Of a stretch of 51,182 bases of DNA, positions 1-6,640 are shown piece after piece (positions within the stretch are counted from its first letter, which is position 1; the number at the start of each line of letters is the position of its first letter). The position numbers and the translations under genes are program-made. Origin of the DNA: Oscillospiraceae bacterium (GTDB taxonomy: Bacteria; Bacillota; Clostridia; Saccharofermentanales; Saccharofermentanaceae); NCBI GenBank assembly GCA_902775565.1, contig CACYMP010000016.1, forward strand, positions 1 through 51,182, in the 5' to 3' direction. Under the pieces are notes generated by a model. The model was not told where the DNA came from. It worked only from the letters and a program-made list of their open reading frames with translations, and searched no databases.

Positions 1-96
1 TTTACACCTCTGTTTACTTGATACCTAATTATGTAACTGAAACTAATGAAGGTGTATATATTTTTCTGGCCGGTGTCTACTTTTACGTTACCACTT

Positions 97-447
97 CATG
101 AAATTGACCGTTTTGCCGTTTTTAGCCGTAATTTTCCTGTTACTATCAAGTTGGCTGGCATGTAATTACGGACGAAATTGCACTTTTCAATTTTTTAGCC
201 GAAATTTCGATAGCCCTGTCGGCGTGTACAAGTTCGGATTACGGATAAAATCAACTGTTTTGCCGTTTTTAGCCGTAATTTTCCTGTCCTGACCATTTGT
301 TTCGTCTAGAAATTACGGATGAAATCGGACATTTAGTCATTTCTAGCCGTAATCTGTCTATTCGCAGGTAAAAGATTACGGCCAAAAACACGCTTCTGCC
401 TGTCTTTAGCCGTAATACATCTGTACTTGATCTCAGATTCAGCCGTA
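97..447. repeat. Array of imperfect hairpin repeats (ATTACGG ... CCGTAAT)
   Basis: This gene-free stretch holds about five copies of one unit. Each has a left arm ATTACGG plus an A-rich run, a 13-25 nt centre, and a right arm of the type TTTTTAGCCGTAAT. Complete units lie near 163-209, 237-283, 310-354 and 374-417. The unit around 97-133 has a decayed left arm, and a lone right-arm fragment (GCCGTAAG) sits at 441-448, just before the maturase stop codon. The first three complete left arms are spaced about 73 bp apart. Arms pair as ATTACGG/CCGTAAT with a further A-rich/T-rich stem. Bases 1-96 are AT-rich, with TACACCT (3-9) and AGGTGTA (50-56) as possible distant arms, and show no gene. The role is unknown. 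Confidence 0.7.
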
Positions 448-450
448 AGC

Positions 451-1830
451 TTACTTCTCGCCGGGCTGCTCGATACCGGAGGTGAGGAGCTTGACTGCGA
501 TAGCGCACTCGATCCTCTTCTTGAAAAGCTTGCAGCCGTATTCGTAAACTCCCTGGATGTCGCCTGTTGCGTGATACGAGTTGGCTGCGCATCCGCCGGA
601 ACAGTAGAGCTTTGCCCAGCAATCGTTACACTCGGGTCTGCTGTAGGCATTGCATGAAGCGAACTTGTCTCTTGTTTCTGTTGCCGTTACGCCGGTATAG
701 ATGTCGCCCATCTTGTAGTTGGGATCACCGACGAACTGGTGGCAGGGATAAAGGTCGCCCCAAGGGGTGACTGCCAGGTATTCAGTGCCTGAGCCGCATC
801 CCGCAACACGCTTGTAGATGCAGGGACCACAGGTGAGGTCGAGCATGTAGTGATAGAAAGTGAAGGGCTTGCCTTCGTTGTATCTCTTAACCATGAGCCT
901 TGCGAGCTCTTCATACTGTTCAAAAAGAACGGGAAGATCTTCTTCAGTCAGAGCCGAAGGGCTTGATGGATCGGTAACTACAGGCTCCATTGAGAGCTCG
1001 GTGAAGCCCAAGTCCAGCATGTGCTTGATGTCGTTTACGAAATCAGTGTTGTGGTGAGTGAAGGTTCCTCTCATGTAGTAGCTCTTGGAGCCGCGCTTCT
1101 CAACGAACTTTTGAAAGTTGGGGACGATCCTGTCATAAGAACCGTTGCCTGCCATGTCGACTCTGAATCTGTCATTTACTTCCTTGCGGCCGTCGAGAGA
1201 GAGGACGACGTTATGCATTTCTTTGTTGCAGAACTCGGTTACATCATCATTGAGAAGAACGCCGTTGGTGGTGAGAGTGAACCTGATGTTTTTGCCGTGG
1301 ATTTTCTCCTGCTCGCGGCCGTATTTGACGAGCTCTTTGCAGACGTCCCAGTTCATGAGGGGCTCGCCACCAAAAAAGTCTATATCGAGGTTCTTGTGAT
1401 AGCCCGAGTTCTCGATGAGGAAATCGATCGCTCTCTTACCTGTCTCGAGGCTCATGAGTGCACGCTCACCGTGGTATTTGCCCTGGCTTGCGAAGCAGTA
1501 GGAGCAGTTCAGGTTGCAGGTGTGGGCCACGTGAAGGCAGAGAGCCTTGATGGAAAAACGCTTTTTCCTGTAGTCCTTGGCCAAATGAGCGTATTTGTCG
1601 GGCACATAGAGCTTGCCTTCTTCTTTAAGCTTGTCTATATCTGCGATGCACTCTTCAGCATCTTCGCGGGTGATCTTATGAACCTCCATGGCTTTGGCCA
1701 TGACGGCTTCAGCGGGCTCGGTCTCGTACCAGCGGATCATGTCGAACGCGACAGGATCCGTCATGTGAATAGAGCCCGAAAAAACGTCGAGCACGATGTT
1801 TAAGCCTTCAAACTGATAGCAGTGGATCAT
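451..1830 (-). CDS. scfB: SCIFF peptide radical-SAM maturase (ranthipeptide thioether synthase)
   Basis: This 459-residue enzyme is expected to install Cys-to-alpha-carbon thioether crosslinks in the SCIFF precursor encoded just upstream. The radical-SAM cluster motif CX3CX2C is at C105, C109 and C112 (CNLNCSYC). It is followed by the FFGGEP motif and a cysteine-rich SPASM-type C-terminus, from about CGPCIYKRVAGCG to CNDCWAKLYCSGGCAAN, that would bind auxiliary Fe-S clusters. The N-terminal ~90 residues match a precursor-binding (RRE-like) region expected in this family. Length is normal for SCIFF maturases. The ATG at 1830 is preceded by GGGAG at good spacing. The gene sits 75 bp downstream of the precursor gene, behind a terminator-like hairpin. 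Confidence 0.93.
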   Translation of the reverse strand: MIHCYQFEGLNIVLDVFSGSIHMTDPVAFDMIRWYETEPAEAVMAKAMEVHKITREDAEECIADIDKLKEEGKLYVPDKYAHLAKDYRKKRFSIKALCLHVAHTCNLNCSYCFASQGKYHGERALMSLETGKRAIDFLIENSGYHKNLDIDFFGGEPLMNWDVCKELVKYGREQEKIHGKNIRFTLTTNGVLLNDDVTEFCNKEMHNVVLSLDGRKEVNDRFRVDMAGNGSYDRIVPNFQKFVEKRGSKSYYMRGTFTHHNTDFVNDIKHMLDLGFTELSMEPVVTDPSSPSALTEEDLPVLFEQYEELARLMVKRYNEGKPFTFYHYMLDLTCGPCIYKRVAGCGSGTEYLAVTPWGDLYPCHQFVGDPNYKMGDIYTGVTATETRDKFASCNAYSRPECNDCWAKLYCSGGCAANSYHATGDIQGVYEYGCKLFKKRIECAIAVKLLTSGIEQPGEK

Positions 1831-1854
1831 AAAAAATCTCCCGTGGATTTACAT

Positions 1855-1885
1855 AAAAAAAGGTCTCATCCGAGAATGAGACCTT
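1855..1885 (-). terminator. Intrinsic terminator/attenuator between SCIFF precursor and maturase
   Basis: A 9-bp perfect stem (AGGTCTCAT at 1861-1869, ATGAGACCT at 1876-1884), extendable by one A-T pair, with a 6-nt loop. On the minus strand it is followed directly by a run of T (1855-1860). It lies after the precursor stop and before the maturase start, so it should reduce read-through and give more peptide than enzyme. Confidence 0.85.
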
Positions 1886-1905
1886 AATCTCAAAATTTCC
1901 GCGAA

Positions 1906-2052
1906 TTACTTTGCAGCCTTCTCGCAAGCCTGATTAGCTACGCCGCAGCTTGTCTTGCAAGCTGACTGGCAAGAAGTCTGGCACTCGCCGCATCCGCCTT
2001 CCTTGGCAGACTTGTCAAGGTCACGGGTCTCGATGGTAACGATTCTCGTCAT
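1906..2052 (-). CDS. scfA: SCIFF ranthipeptide precursor (six cysteines in forty-five residues)
   Basis: This 48-residue peptide reads MTRIVTIETRDLDKSAKEGG, then a cysteine-rich core beginning CGECQTSCQSACKTSC and ending GVANQACEKAAK. It has exactly six cysteines (C21, C24, C28, C32, C36, C43). The KxGGCGECQTSCQSACKTSC block is the hallmark of SCIFF peptides, which are nearly universal in Clostridia. The core is the substrate of the adjacent radical-SAM enzyme; the N-terminal ~20 residues are the leader. The ATG at 2052 is preceded by AAGGGGG nine bases upstream and by a near-consensus promoter. The mature role is unsettled, with signalling proposed in some clostridia. No dedicated exporter or protease is in this window. 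Confidence 0.95.
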   Translation of the reverse strand: MTRIVTIETRDLDKSAKEGGCGECQTSCQSACKTSCGVANQACEKAAK

Positions 2053-2083
2053 GATCGCATTCCCCCTTATTTATAATGTAGAA

Positions 2084-2112
2084 ATTATACTTTGCGTGGC
2101 CGATACAGTCAA
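2084..2112 (-). promoter_or_regulatory. Promoter of the SCIFF precursor gene
   Basis: On the minus strand TTGACT (2107-2112) and TATAAT (2084-2089) are separated by exactly 17 bp, a near-consensus vegetative sigma promoter. The -35 hexamer overlaps the last codons and stop of the upstream decarboxylase-like gene, so the ranthipeptide unit has its own start of transcription. Confidence 0.85.
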
Positions 2113-3497
2113 GGCAATACCTTTATCTTGCCGTCAAATGAGCGTCTTCCGTTCATATAGAGAGCCGATCCGGCGTTTTTCGCGAACTTTATCGTCTGGT
2201 CAGTGATCATTTCGCCGGGTATCAGGAGGGGTACTCCGGGCGGATACGCGAAAAGAAATTCGCCTGCGATCAAGCCGCAGCTTTCCTCAAGAGGCTTTTC
2301 CTCGGCGGTCATTCCGCGAAGGCAGGCATCTCTTACGGTCGTGAGGAACTTGGGCTGCGGGCGGCCGGAGAATTTTCTGCCGGAGACGTCCTCGTAGTTG
2401 TCCTGAAGCTCGTCGAGCCTTATTACCGCATCACAGAAGCGTTTGATCGAATCCTCCGTGTCTCCGATGCCTGTCATGGCAATGATGTGGGTCGCAAATG
2501 CAGCTTCGCACTCGACGTTGTAATCGCACCTTAAGTTGGTCGCAAGCTTTGTTCCGTCGCCTAAGATTACCAGCTTGGAGCGTTCTCTGCAGGGTGCCAT
2601 CCAAAGCCTGTAATTCCGAAGTCCCGACAGGGCATCTTCTGCGTATCTGATGCCGGTTTCCCACGGCTTCATTATCTCGCGGCTCTTGGTGAGTGAAGCG
2701 ATGCACCTGGAGATCCCGCCAAGGAGAACGTATGAAGGGCTCGTCGTCTCAAAGATATCGATGAAGTTCATTATTACGCCTGAAGGGACCGGGCAGTCTT
2801 TGTCTGTCAGCATGACCGCGGTCTGCGTGGGCGCGTTGAGTGTCTTGTGAAGGCTCTTTATGACTATGTCGCCATATGCATCGGGCCCGAAAAAGCCGTC
2901 ATCCAAGCCCAGGTGCGCTCCGTGCGCGCAGTCGGTGATCAGGCAGGCATCGTAACGTTTCGTGATCTTATAGATCTGTTCCGTGTCTGACATGACGCCT
3001 TCATAGGTGGGAGATGTAATGATGACAGTCTTTATCTTCGGGTTGCGGACGAGGATGTTCTCGATCTCTGCGGGCGTGACCGGACCCGAGAAAGGAAACT
3101 GCGGGTCACATGACGGCATCAGCGGGATGACATTGCTTCCTGCGAGAGCCAGGGCATTCCACACTGAAAGGTGGCAGTTCATGGCGACGAGGACGTCAGA
3201 GCCGGGATTGCTGATCGCTGAAGCGCATACGGCGGCTAGGATCATGGCGGTCGCGCCGCCTACCGAGCAGTATGCGTTTTCCTTGTGCCAGAGAGCCGCG
3301 GCTGCGTCTTCTAAGTCCTTGAGAAGACCGGAAGGGGAGTGGAGGTTGTCAAATCCGCTGATCTCGGTGATGTCACGGCTGAAGATGTCCGAAATGACGT
3401 CTTTGTTGCGCTTGTGCCCGGGCATATGCATCGGGAGCGGCTCTGTGCCGAGATACATCTTGAGTGCGGCCCCTAAACGGTCGTTGTCGTATTTCAT
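2109..3497 (-). CDS. PLP-dependent Orn/Lys/Arg decarboxylase family protein
   Basis: This 462-residue fold-type I PLP enzyme belongs to the major Orn/Lys/Arg decarboxylase family. Visible are the family N-terminus (HMPGHKR, residues 24-30; then SGFDNLHSPSG), PLP-site residues in TDCAHGAHLG (D189, H192), the Schiff-base lysine K218 in SLHKTL, and the C-terminal YPPGVPLLIPGE substrate-site motif. Short clostridial members (about 460-490 residues) lack the long wing domain of E. coli enzymes. Substrate (arginine, lysine or ornithine) cannot be set from sequence; polyamine synthesis is the usual role. The ATG at 3497 follows AAGGGG. A terminator hairpin closes the preceding gene only 19 bp upstream. 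Confidence 0.85.
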   Translation of the reverse strand: MKYDNDRLGAALKMYLGTEPLPMHMPGHKRNKDVISDIFSRDITEISGFDNLHSPSGLLKDLEDAAAALWHKENAYCSVGGATAMILAAVCASAISNPGSDVLVAMNCHLSVWNALALAGSNVIPLMPSCDPQFPFSGPVTPAEIENILVRNPKIKTVIITSPTYEGVMSDTEQIYKITKRYDACLITDCAHGAHLGLDDGFFGPDAYGDIVIKSLHKTLNAPTQTAVMLTDKDCPVPSGVIMNFIDIFETTSPSYVLLGGISRCIASLTKSREIMKPWETGIRYAEDALSGLRNYRLWMAPCRERSKLVILGDGTKLATNLRCDYNVECEAAFATHIIAMTGIGDTEDSIKRFCDAVIRLDELQDNYEDVSGRKFSGRPQPKFLTTVRDACLRGMTAEEKPLEESCGLIAGEFLFAYPPGVPLLIPGEMITDQTIKFAKNAGSALYMNGRRSFDGKIKVLP

Positions 3498-3515
3498 CGA
3501 AAAATCCCCTTACCT

Positions 3516-3554
3516 AAAAAGAACCCTGCCTCTTAATTGAGGTAAGAGGCAGGG
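3516..3554 (-). terminator. Intrinsic terminator of the zinc-ribbon/HD-like gene
   Basis: A 12-bp perfect stem (CCCTGCCTCTTA 3524-3535, TAAGAGGCAGGG 3543-3554) with a 7-nt loop, followed on the minus strand by TTCTTTTT. It separates the gene at 3582-4421 from the decarboxylase-like gene. Confidence 0.9.
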
Positions 3555-3581
3555 AAAAGAAATGGAGTAAATATGAAATAA

Positions 3582-4421
3582 TCAGCTGGGATTGATTACG
3601 GTGAAGCTGTAGCTTGAGACCGTATCGGAGTTCTCATAGATCGTCTTCTGCATCTGCAGAGCGGTGGAGAGAAGGAGTGTATAAGGGCTGAGCTTGCCGT
3701 CAAGGAGCTCAACGTCTGATGCATAGCTGATTGCCTGAGCCTCGTCATCGGAGAGCAGCATGTACTGCGAAACGAGGAAGAGGGATCTTACGCCAACGTT
3801 CATGTGAACGAGCTTGTTGTTGATCGAATAAGAAGGACCGGAGCTTGAAGAAGAGGTGGAAAGTCTGCTTGAGAAGGAAAGGCCCAGAGCAGATGTGCTG
3901 CTGAGGGGTGATGACTCTTCCTGGATGAAGAGAGGCTTGCCTTCAATACCAACCTTACCTACTTCGTGGAAGAGAGCGATGATGATAGCGGACTCTTCGT
4001 CGAGCTGAGGCATGATCGTATCCTTGATTCTGAGAAGCTGCTTAGCTACTGCAACGCTCCTGATGAGGAGACCCTTCTCGCAAGCGAGGGGACCCTTGAC
4101 CTCAGCGGGTGCTGTGAGCCATGAAGTACGGTTCTCAAGGAAATCGATGAAGTGATCGAATTCTGTCTTTCTCTTAACGATAGCTGCCTTGAGCTGTGCG
4201 TAAAGAGTATCAACGTTATCCTTATTAACATCGACCATAGGCATAATGCCTGCGACCTTGTCGGACTTACCTGTAGCTGCTGCGGAAACTGCTGCTGCCT
4301 GAGGTGTTACTGTTGTCTCTGTATCGGCTCCGCTCTCAGCAGAAGTGAATGTATACTTACACTTAGGGCATCTGATAGCCTGGTTGGCGATGACCATTCC
4401 GCAATCCGGACATTTTTTCAT
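3582..4421 (-). CDS. Zinc-ribbon protein with a degenerate HD domain
   Basis: This 279-residue protein has an N-terminal zinc ribbon (C4, C7, C18, C21), a Ser/Ala/Thr-rich linker, then a region resembling a clostridial HD-domain family. Segments match that family's helices (GLLIRSVAVAKQL, IIALFHEVGKVG, VGVRSLFLVSQY with LLSDDEAQAISYA). The residues that usually bind metal look replaced: the first His is Arg (R121), the HD pair is His-Glu (H152-E153), and the later His positions carry other residues. A serine-rich insert lies at about 170-198. Catalysis is therefore doubtful and a binding or sensing role is inferred. I chose the ATG at 4421 because AGGAGG lies 8 bp upstream; an in-frame start at 4487 has no such site and would delete the ribbon's N-terminal position. 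Confidence 0.7.
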   Translation of the reverse strand: MKKCPDCGMVIANQAIRCPKCKYTFTSAESGADTETTVTPQAAAVSAAATGKSDKVAGIMPMVDVNKDNVDTLYAQLKAAIVKRKTEFDHFIDFLENRTSWLTAPAEVKGPLACEKGLLIRSVAVAKQLLRIKDTIMPQLDEESAIIIALFHEVGKVGIEGKPLFIQEESSPLSSTSALGLSFSSRLSTSSSSSGPSYSINNKLVHMNVGVRSLFLVSQYMLLSDDEAQAISYASDVELLDGKLSPYTLLLSTALQMQKTIYENSDTVSSYSFTVINPS

Positions 4422-4485
4422 AATTCGATCCTCCTGATAGTGCAGTTCACCGCAAAGCCGGCTACCGCAAATAAATCTATATGAC

Positions 4486-4514
4486 ATTATAGAACTTGTT
4501 TTTTACACTATCAA
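4486..4514 (-). promoter_or_regulatory. Promoter of the zinc-ribbon/HD-like gene
   Basis: Minus-strand TTGATA (4509-4514) and TATAAT (4486-4491), spaced 17 bp. It leaves a short 5' leader of about 60 nt before the ATG at 4421. Confidence 0.8.
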
Positions 4515-4639
4515 TAATTGCAACGTCTATTTACAAAAGATTTATAGTTAAAAAGACAAATTTTCAACATATTTCAATAAATTACGCAAGAAATCTTGTT
4601 AATATCGCCATTTTTTATTTTTAGAAAAGAGCGCAGTTT

Positions 4640-4680
4640 TCGTGAAAAGAAAAAGACACTGACGAGGGGATGTCAGTGTC
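4640..4680 (-). terminator. Hairpin with minus-strand T-rich tail in a gene-free stretch
   Basis: The gap 4422-4795 contains this one clear structure besides the promoter above. It has a 9-bp perfect stem (GACACTGAC 4655-4663, GTCAGTGTC 4672-4680) followed on the minus strand by TTTTTCTTTTC. It would end leftward transcription, although no minus-strand gene lies immediately upstream. On the plus strand the stem is followed by TAAGGAGGG (4682-4690) and a two-codon reading frame, ATG AAG TAA (4695-4703). The rest of the gap is AT-rich with no gene seen. Confidence 0.6.
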
Positions 4681-4795
4681 TTAAGGAGGGTGTTATGAAG
4701 TAAGGAACAATTACTTTGAACAACTGTATGATACCACGAGGCATGTTTACTTTAAGTTCCAAAAAAGGCAAAATAGTGGCAAACATAAATCGAAA

Positions 4796-5071
4796 ATGAG
4801 GCAGGCAATGAAACTCGAAGGAAGGCTGTTTATAGCCAACAGAATGAGTGAGATCAAAGAGGTTGAAACCCCTGATAATGAAGGCGAAGCATACTCGGTA
4901 AGACTCGAGCGTGCCCTGGTGGAACTGTGCCGTCAGATGGACATTCCGGTACCTATGTGGATGAAGAAAAACACCCGCGAATTTGCCGCCTTCCGCCAGA
5001 CCATTTTCTTCAAAGAACAATACACGGAGAAAGTGCGGTTCGACCGCTTTCAGATAAAACAAATGGACTGA
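4796..5071 (+). CDS. Small conserved-looking protein of unknown function
   Basis: A 91-residue soluble protein, or 87 residues if it starts at the second ATG (4808), which has GAGG 5 bp upstream and is preferred on that basis. It has no membrane segment, no cysteine pair and no motif I can name beyond a central RALVELCRQMDIPVPMWMKKN segment and an aromatic/basic end (KVRFDRFQIKQMD). Balanced amino-acid composition, codon pattern like its neighbours, and a following plus-strand terminator support a real gene. It is isolated between two minus-strand blocks. Function unknown. Confidence 0.7.
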   Translation: MRQAMKLEGRLFIANRMSEIKEVETPDNEGEAYSVRLERALVELCRQMDIPVPMWMKKNTREFAAFRQTIFFKEQYTEKVRFDRFQIKQMD

Positions 5072-5085
5072 TATTGAGCGTAATA

Positions 5086-5141
5086 GTTATGCGAGCGGAC
5101 TTCCGCACAAGCGAAGCGCGGAGGACTGTAGCGAGCATAAC
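5086..5141. repeat. Intergenic palindromic element
   Basis: An imperfect palindrome of about 56 bp bounded by GTTATGC (5086-5092) and GCATAAC (5135-5141), with further internal arms (GCGAGC with GCTCGC-like sequence; CTTCCGC with GCGGAGG). It resembles the GCGAAGCGCGGAGGAC-type intergenic palindromes I associate with Firmicutes genomes, but its copy number cannot be judged here. Confidence 0.5.
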
Positions 5142-5210
5142 GATTTGCGCGATCGGAAGACGCTCGGAATCAATGTCAATCTGTGGCAATGATCGGACTA
5201 TTTAAATGGC

Positions 5211-5264
5211 TCGGGGCCGCCGACAGGTAATTCACAGCTTCCTGTCATGCGGCCCCGAATTTTC
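5211..5264 (+). terminator. Strong GC-rich hairpin after the small unknown gene
   Basis: A long stem, TCGGGGCCGC (5211-5220) with GCGGCCCCGA (5249-5258), and an inner GACAGG/CCTGTC stem, followed by ATTTT on the plus strand. It sits between the plus-strand gene at 4796-5071 and the 3' end of minus-strand divIC, so it may serve both directions. Confidence 0.7.
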
Positions 5265-5299
5265 CAACGCATCTATATCCATGTCCGGAGGACAATGGG

Positions 5300-5614
5300 T
5301 TACTTATTCTTGTCGGTCGTTACCCTGAAGATGATCTCGCCGGGATATACCATGTCGAGCTGGGCACGTGCGATGCTCTCGACGTAGGTATTGTCCTTGC
5401 CCATTTCTTCCTGGGCCCTGATCTGCCTTAACTGCTCGGACAGCGCGTTGGACTGTGCGATGAGAGAGCTGTTCTCGGCCTTGAGACGGGCTTTCTGCTG
5501 CGTATTGTTCATTAAACGTGTAGCAAAGAGAATGATGACAACGACGAAGCAGATAAACAGCATCGCCGTAGGGAATGAGATTCCGCCTGTTTTCTTGTGC
5601 TTGACCTTACGCAA
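5300..5614 (-). CDS. divIC: Septum formation initiator DivIC/FtsB family
   Basis: A 104-residue bitopic membrane protein of the divisome. A basic N-terminus precedes one transmembrane segment (about residues 15-32, AMLFICFVVVIILFATRL). Next come an extracytoplasmic coiled coil (about 36-70) and the typical C-terminal segment with YVESIARAQLDMVYPGEIIF. The family bridges FtsL and DivIB and links the divisome to septal wall synthesis. The start is TTG at 5614, with GGGAGA upstream. It lies downstream of rqcP as in many Firmicutes, but with its own promoter (5655-5683) and with no yabP/yabQ between. Confidence 0.88.
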   Translation of the reverse strand: MRKVKHKKTGGISFPTAMLFICFVVVIILFATRLMNNTQQKARLKAENSSLIAQSNALSEQLRQIRAQEEMGKDNTYVESIARAQLDMVYPGEIIFRVTTDKNK

Positions 5615-5654
5615 TTTGATTCTCCCGTTTTGTCTGTGGTTAGATTACCGACCA

Positions 5655-5683
5655 ATGATAGTGTGTCATAACGGGTCAGGCAA
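5655..5683 (-). promoter_or_regulatory. Promoter of divIC
   Basis: Minus-strand TTGCCT (5678-5683) and TATCAT (5655-5660) with a 17-bp spacer, located just after the terminator that closes rqcP and about 40 bp before the divIC start. Confidence 0.65.
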
Positions 5684-5717
5684 AACAACGGAAAGGGGTA
5701 AAACTTAACCGAGTTGT

Positions 5718-5757
5718 AAAATAAGAACGCCGGCTGCATTCTTATGCTTCGCCGGCG
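5718..5757 (-). terminator. Intrinsic terminator overlapping the end of rqcP
   Basis: A 7-bp perfect GC stem (CGCCGGC 5728-5734, GCCGGCG 5751-5757) followed on the minus strand by TTCTTATTTT. The upstream arm lies inside the last codons of rqcP. It should end the dnaX-ybaB-recR-rqcP transcript before divIC. Confidence 0.75.
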
Positions 5758-6002
5758 GTATCTTCTAACAATTCATACATGGAAGACGCTTCGTCCCGTT
5801 TGGGTGATTCGGGGAGAGAGAGGACCTTGAAGCTGACTGCTCCGCCTCCGAAAAGTACGGTGACGACATCGCCTATCTTGAGCTTGGTCCCTGCCTTTGC
5901 GGGACTTCCGTTTACGCTGACGCGGCCCGCCTGGCAGACATCGTTGGCGACCGTGCGCCTCTTTATTACTCTGGATAACTTAAGGAATTTATCAAGTCTC
6001 AT
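5742..6002 (-). CDS. rqcP: S4-domain RNA-binding protein RqcP
   Basis: An 86-residue protein consisting almost wholly of one S4 RNA-binding domain (MRLDKFLKLSRVIKRRTVAND ... AGRVSVNG ... K.GDVV). In Bacillus, RqcP (YabO) works with RqcH on stalled 50S-peptidyl-tRNA in ribosome-associated quality control. It starts one base after the recR stop codon, so it is probably translationally coupled to recR. HslR-type heat-shock S4 proteins are the close alternative; its neighbourhood next to divIC favours RqcP. Confidence 0.87.
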   Translation of the reverse strand: MRLDKFLKLSRVIKRRTVANDVCQAGRVSVNGSPAKAGTKLKIGDVVTVLFGGGAVSFKVLSLPESPKRDEASSMYELLEDTAGEA

Positions 6003-6003
6003 A

Positions 6004-6624
6004 TCAGTCTTTCTTTCCGCCTGCCAGAGTGACTCTGCCGCGCAATGCGTTCATCAGGGTCAGGTCATCGGCATATTCGATGTCGGAGCCCATGGGAAGA
6101 CCCGAAGCGAGCCTTGTAACGGTAATGCCCGTAGGCTCAAGCAGCCTCGAAAGATAAAGCGCCGTGGCATTGCCTTCGGTGGTCTGATTGGTCGCGATGA
6201 TGACCTCGGAGATCTCGGTGTGTTCGGAAAGACGCTTGATGAGATCCGAGATAGTCGTATCAGAAAGTGACTTGTTCTTCATGGGATCGAAAACGCCGTG
6301 AAGAACGTGATAAAGGCCGTTATATTCCCTGGCACGCTCAAAAGTGGAGACGTCTCTGGGAGACTCCACCACAAGAACGGTCGTCTTGTCGCGCTCGCTG
6401 TCGGAGCAGATGGGGCAGGGGTCCCTGTCCGTGAAGTTCTGACAGCACGTGCACCTCTTTGTGGAGGTCCTGGCGGCAGCGATGGCATCGGTGAGCGCAG
6501 CAGCCTCCGCGTCATCCATAGAAAGGATGTGGAAAGCTATATTCTGTGCCGATTTGTTACCGATGCCCGGCAGCTTGGCCAGGCTCGAAATAAGATTCTG
6601 AATTGAAGGCGAGTATCTTGCCAC
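6004..6624 (-). CDS. recR: Recombination mediator protein RecR
   Basis: A 206-residue RecR. It has an N-terminal helix-hairpin-helix (LAKLPGIGNKSAQNIAFHIL, about 15-34), a four-cysteine zinc site (C58, C61, C70, C73) and a Toprim domain (VLVVESPRDV, IIATNQTTEGNATALYL). With RecF and RecO it loads RecA onto SSB-coated gaps. The start is GTG at 6624 with AGAGGG upstream. Order dnaX-ybaB-recR is widely conserved. Confidence 0.96.
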   Translation of the reverse strand: MARYSPSIQNLISSLAKLPGIGNKSAQNIAFHILSMDDAEAAALTDAIAAARTSTKRCTCCQNFTDRDPCPICSDSERDKTTVLVVESPRDVSTFERAREYNGLYHVLHGVFDPMKNKSLSDTTISDLIKRLSEHTEISEVIIATNQTTEGNATALYLSRLLEPTGITVTRLASGLPMGSDIEYADDLTLMNALRGRVTLAGGKKD

Positions 6625-6640
6625 TTTAAAGATCCCTCTA

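Noticed and set aside
97..447. CRISPR array
   Set aside because: The conserved parts are inverted arms of a hairpin, the units are imperfect and about 65-75 bp apart, and no cas genes are near. A dispersed or clustered hairpin repeat fits better.
1021..1803. A 260-codon plus-strand open frame opposite the SCIFF maturase
   Set aside because: It is antisense to a well-supported radical-SAM gene, has no ribosome site and shows no domain; its openness follows from the codon usage of the real gene.
4673..5062. A 129-codon minus-strand frame opposite the small gene at 4796-5071
   Set aside because: It ends inside the terminator hairpin, has an odd composition (many Phe/His/Arg) and no ribosome site; the plus-strand frame is the better coding candidate.
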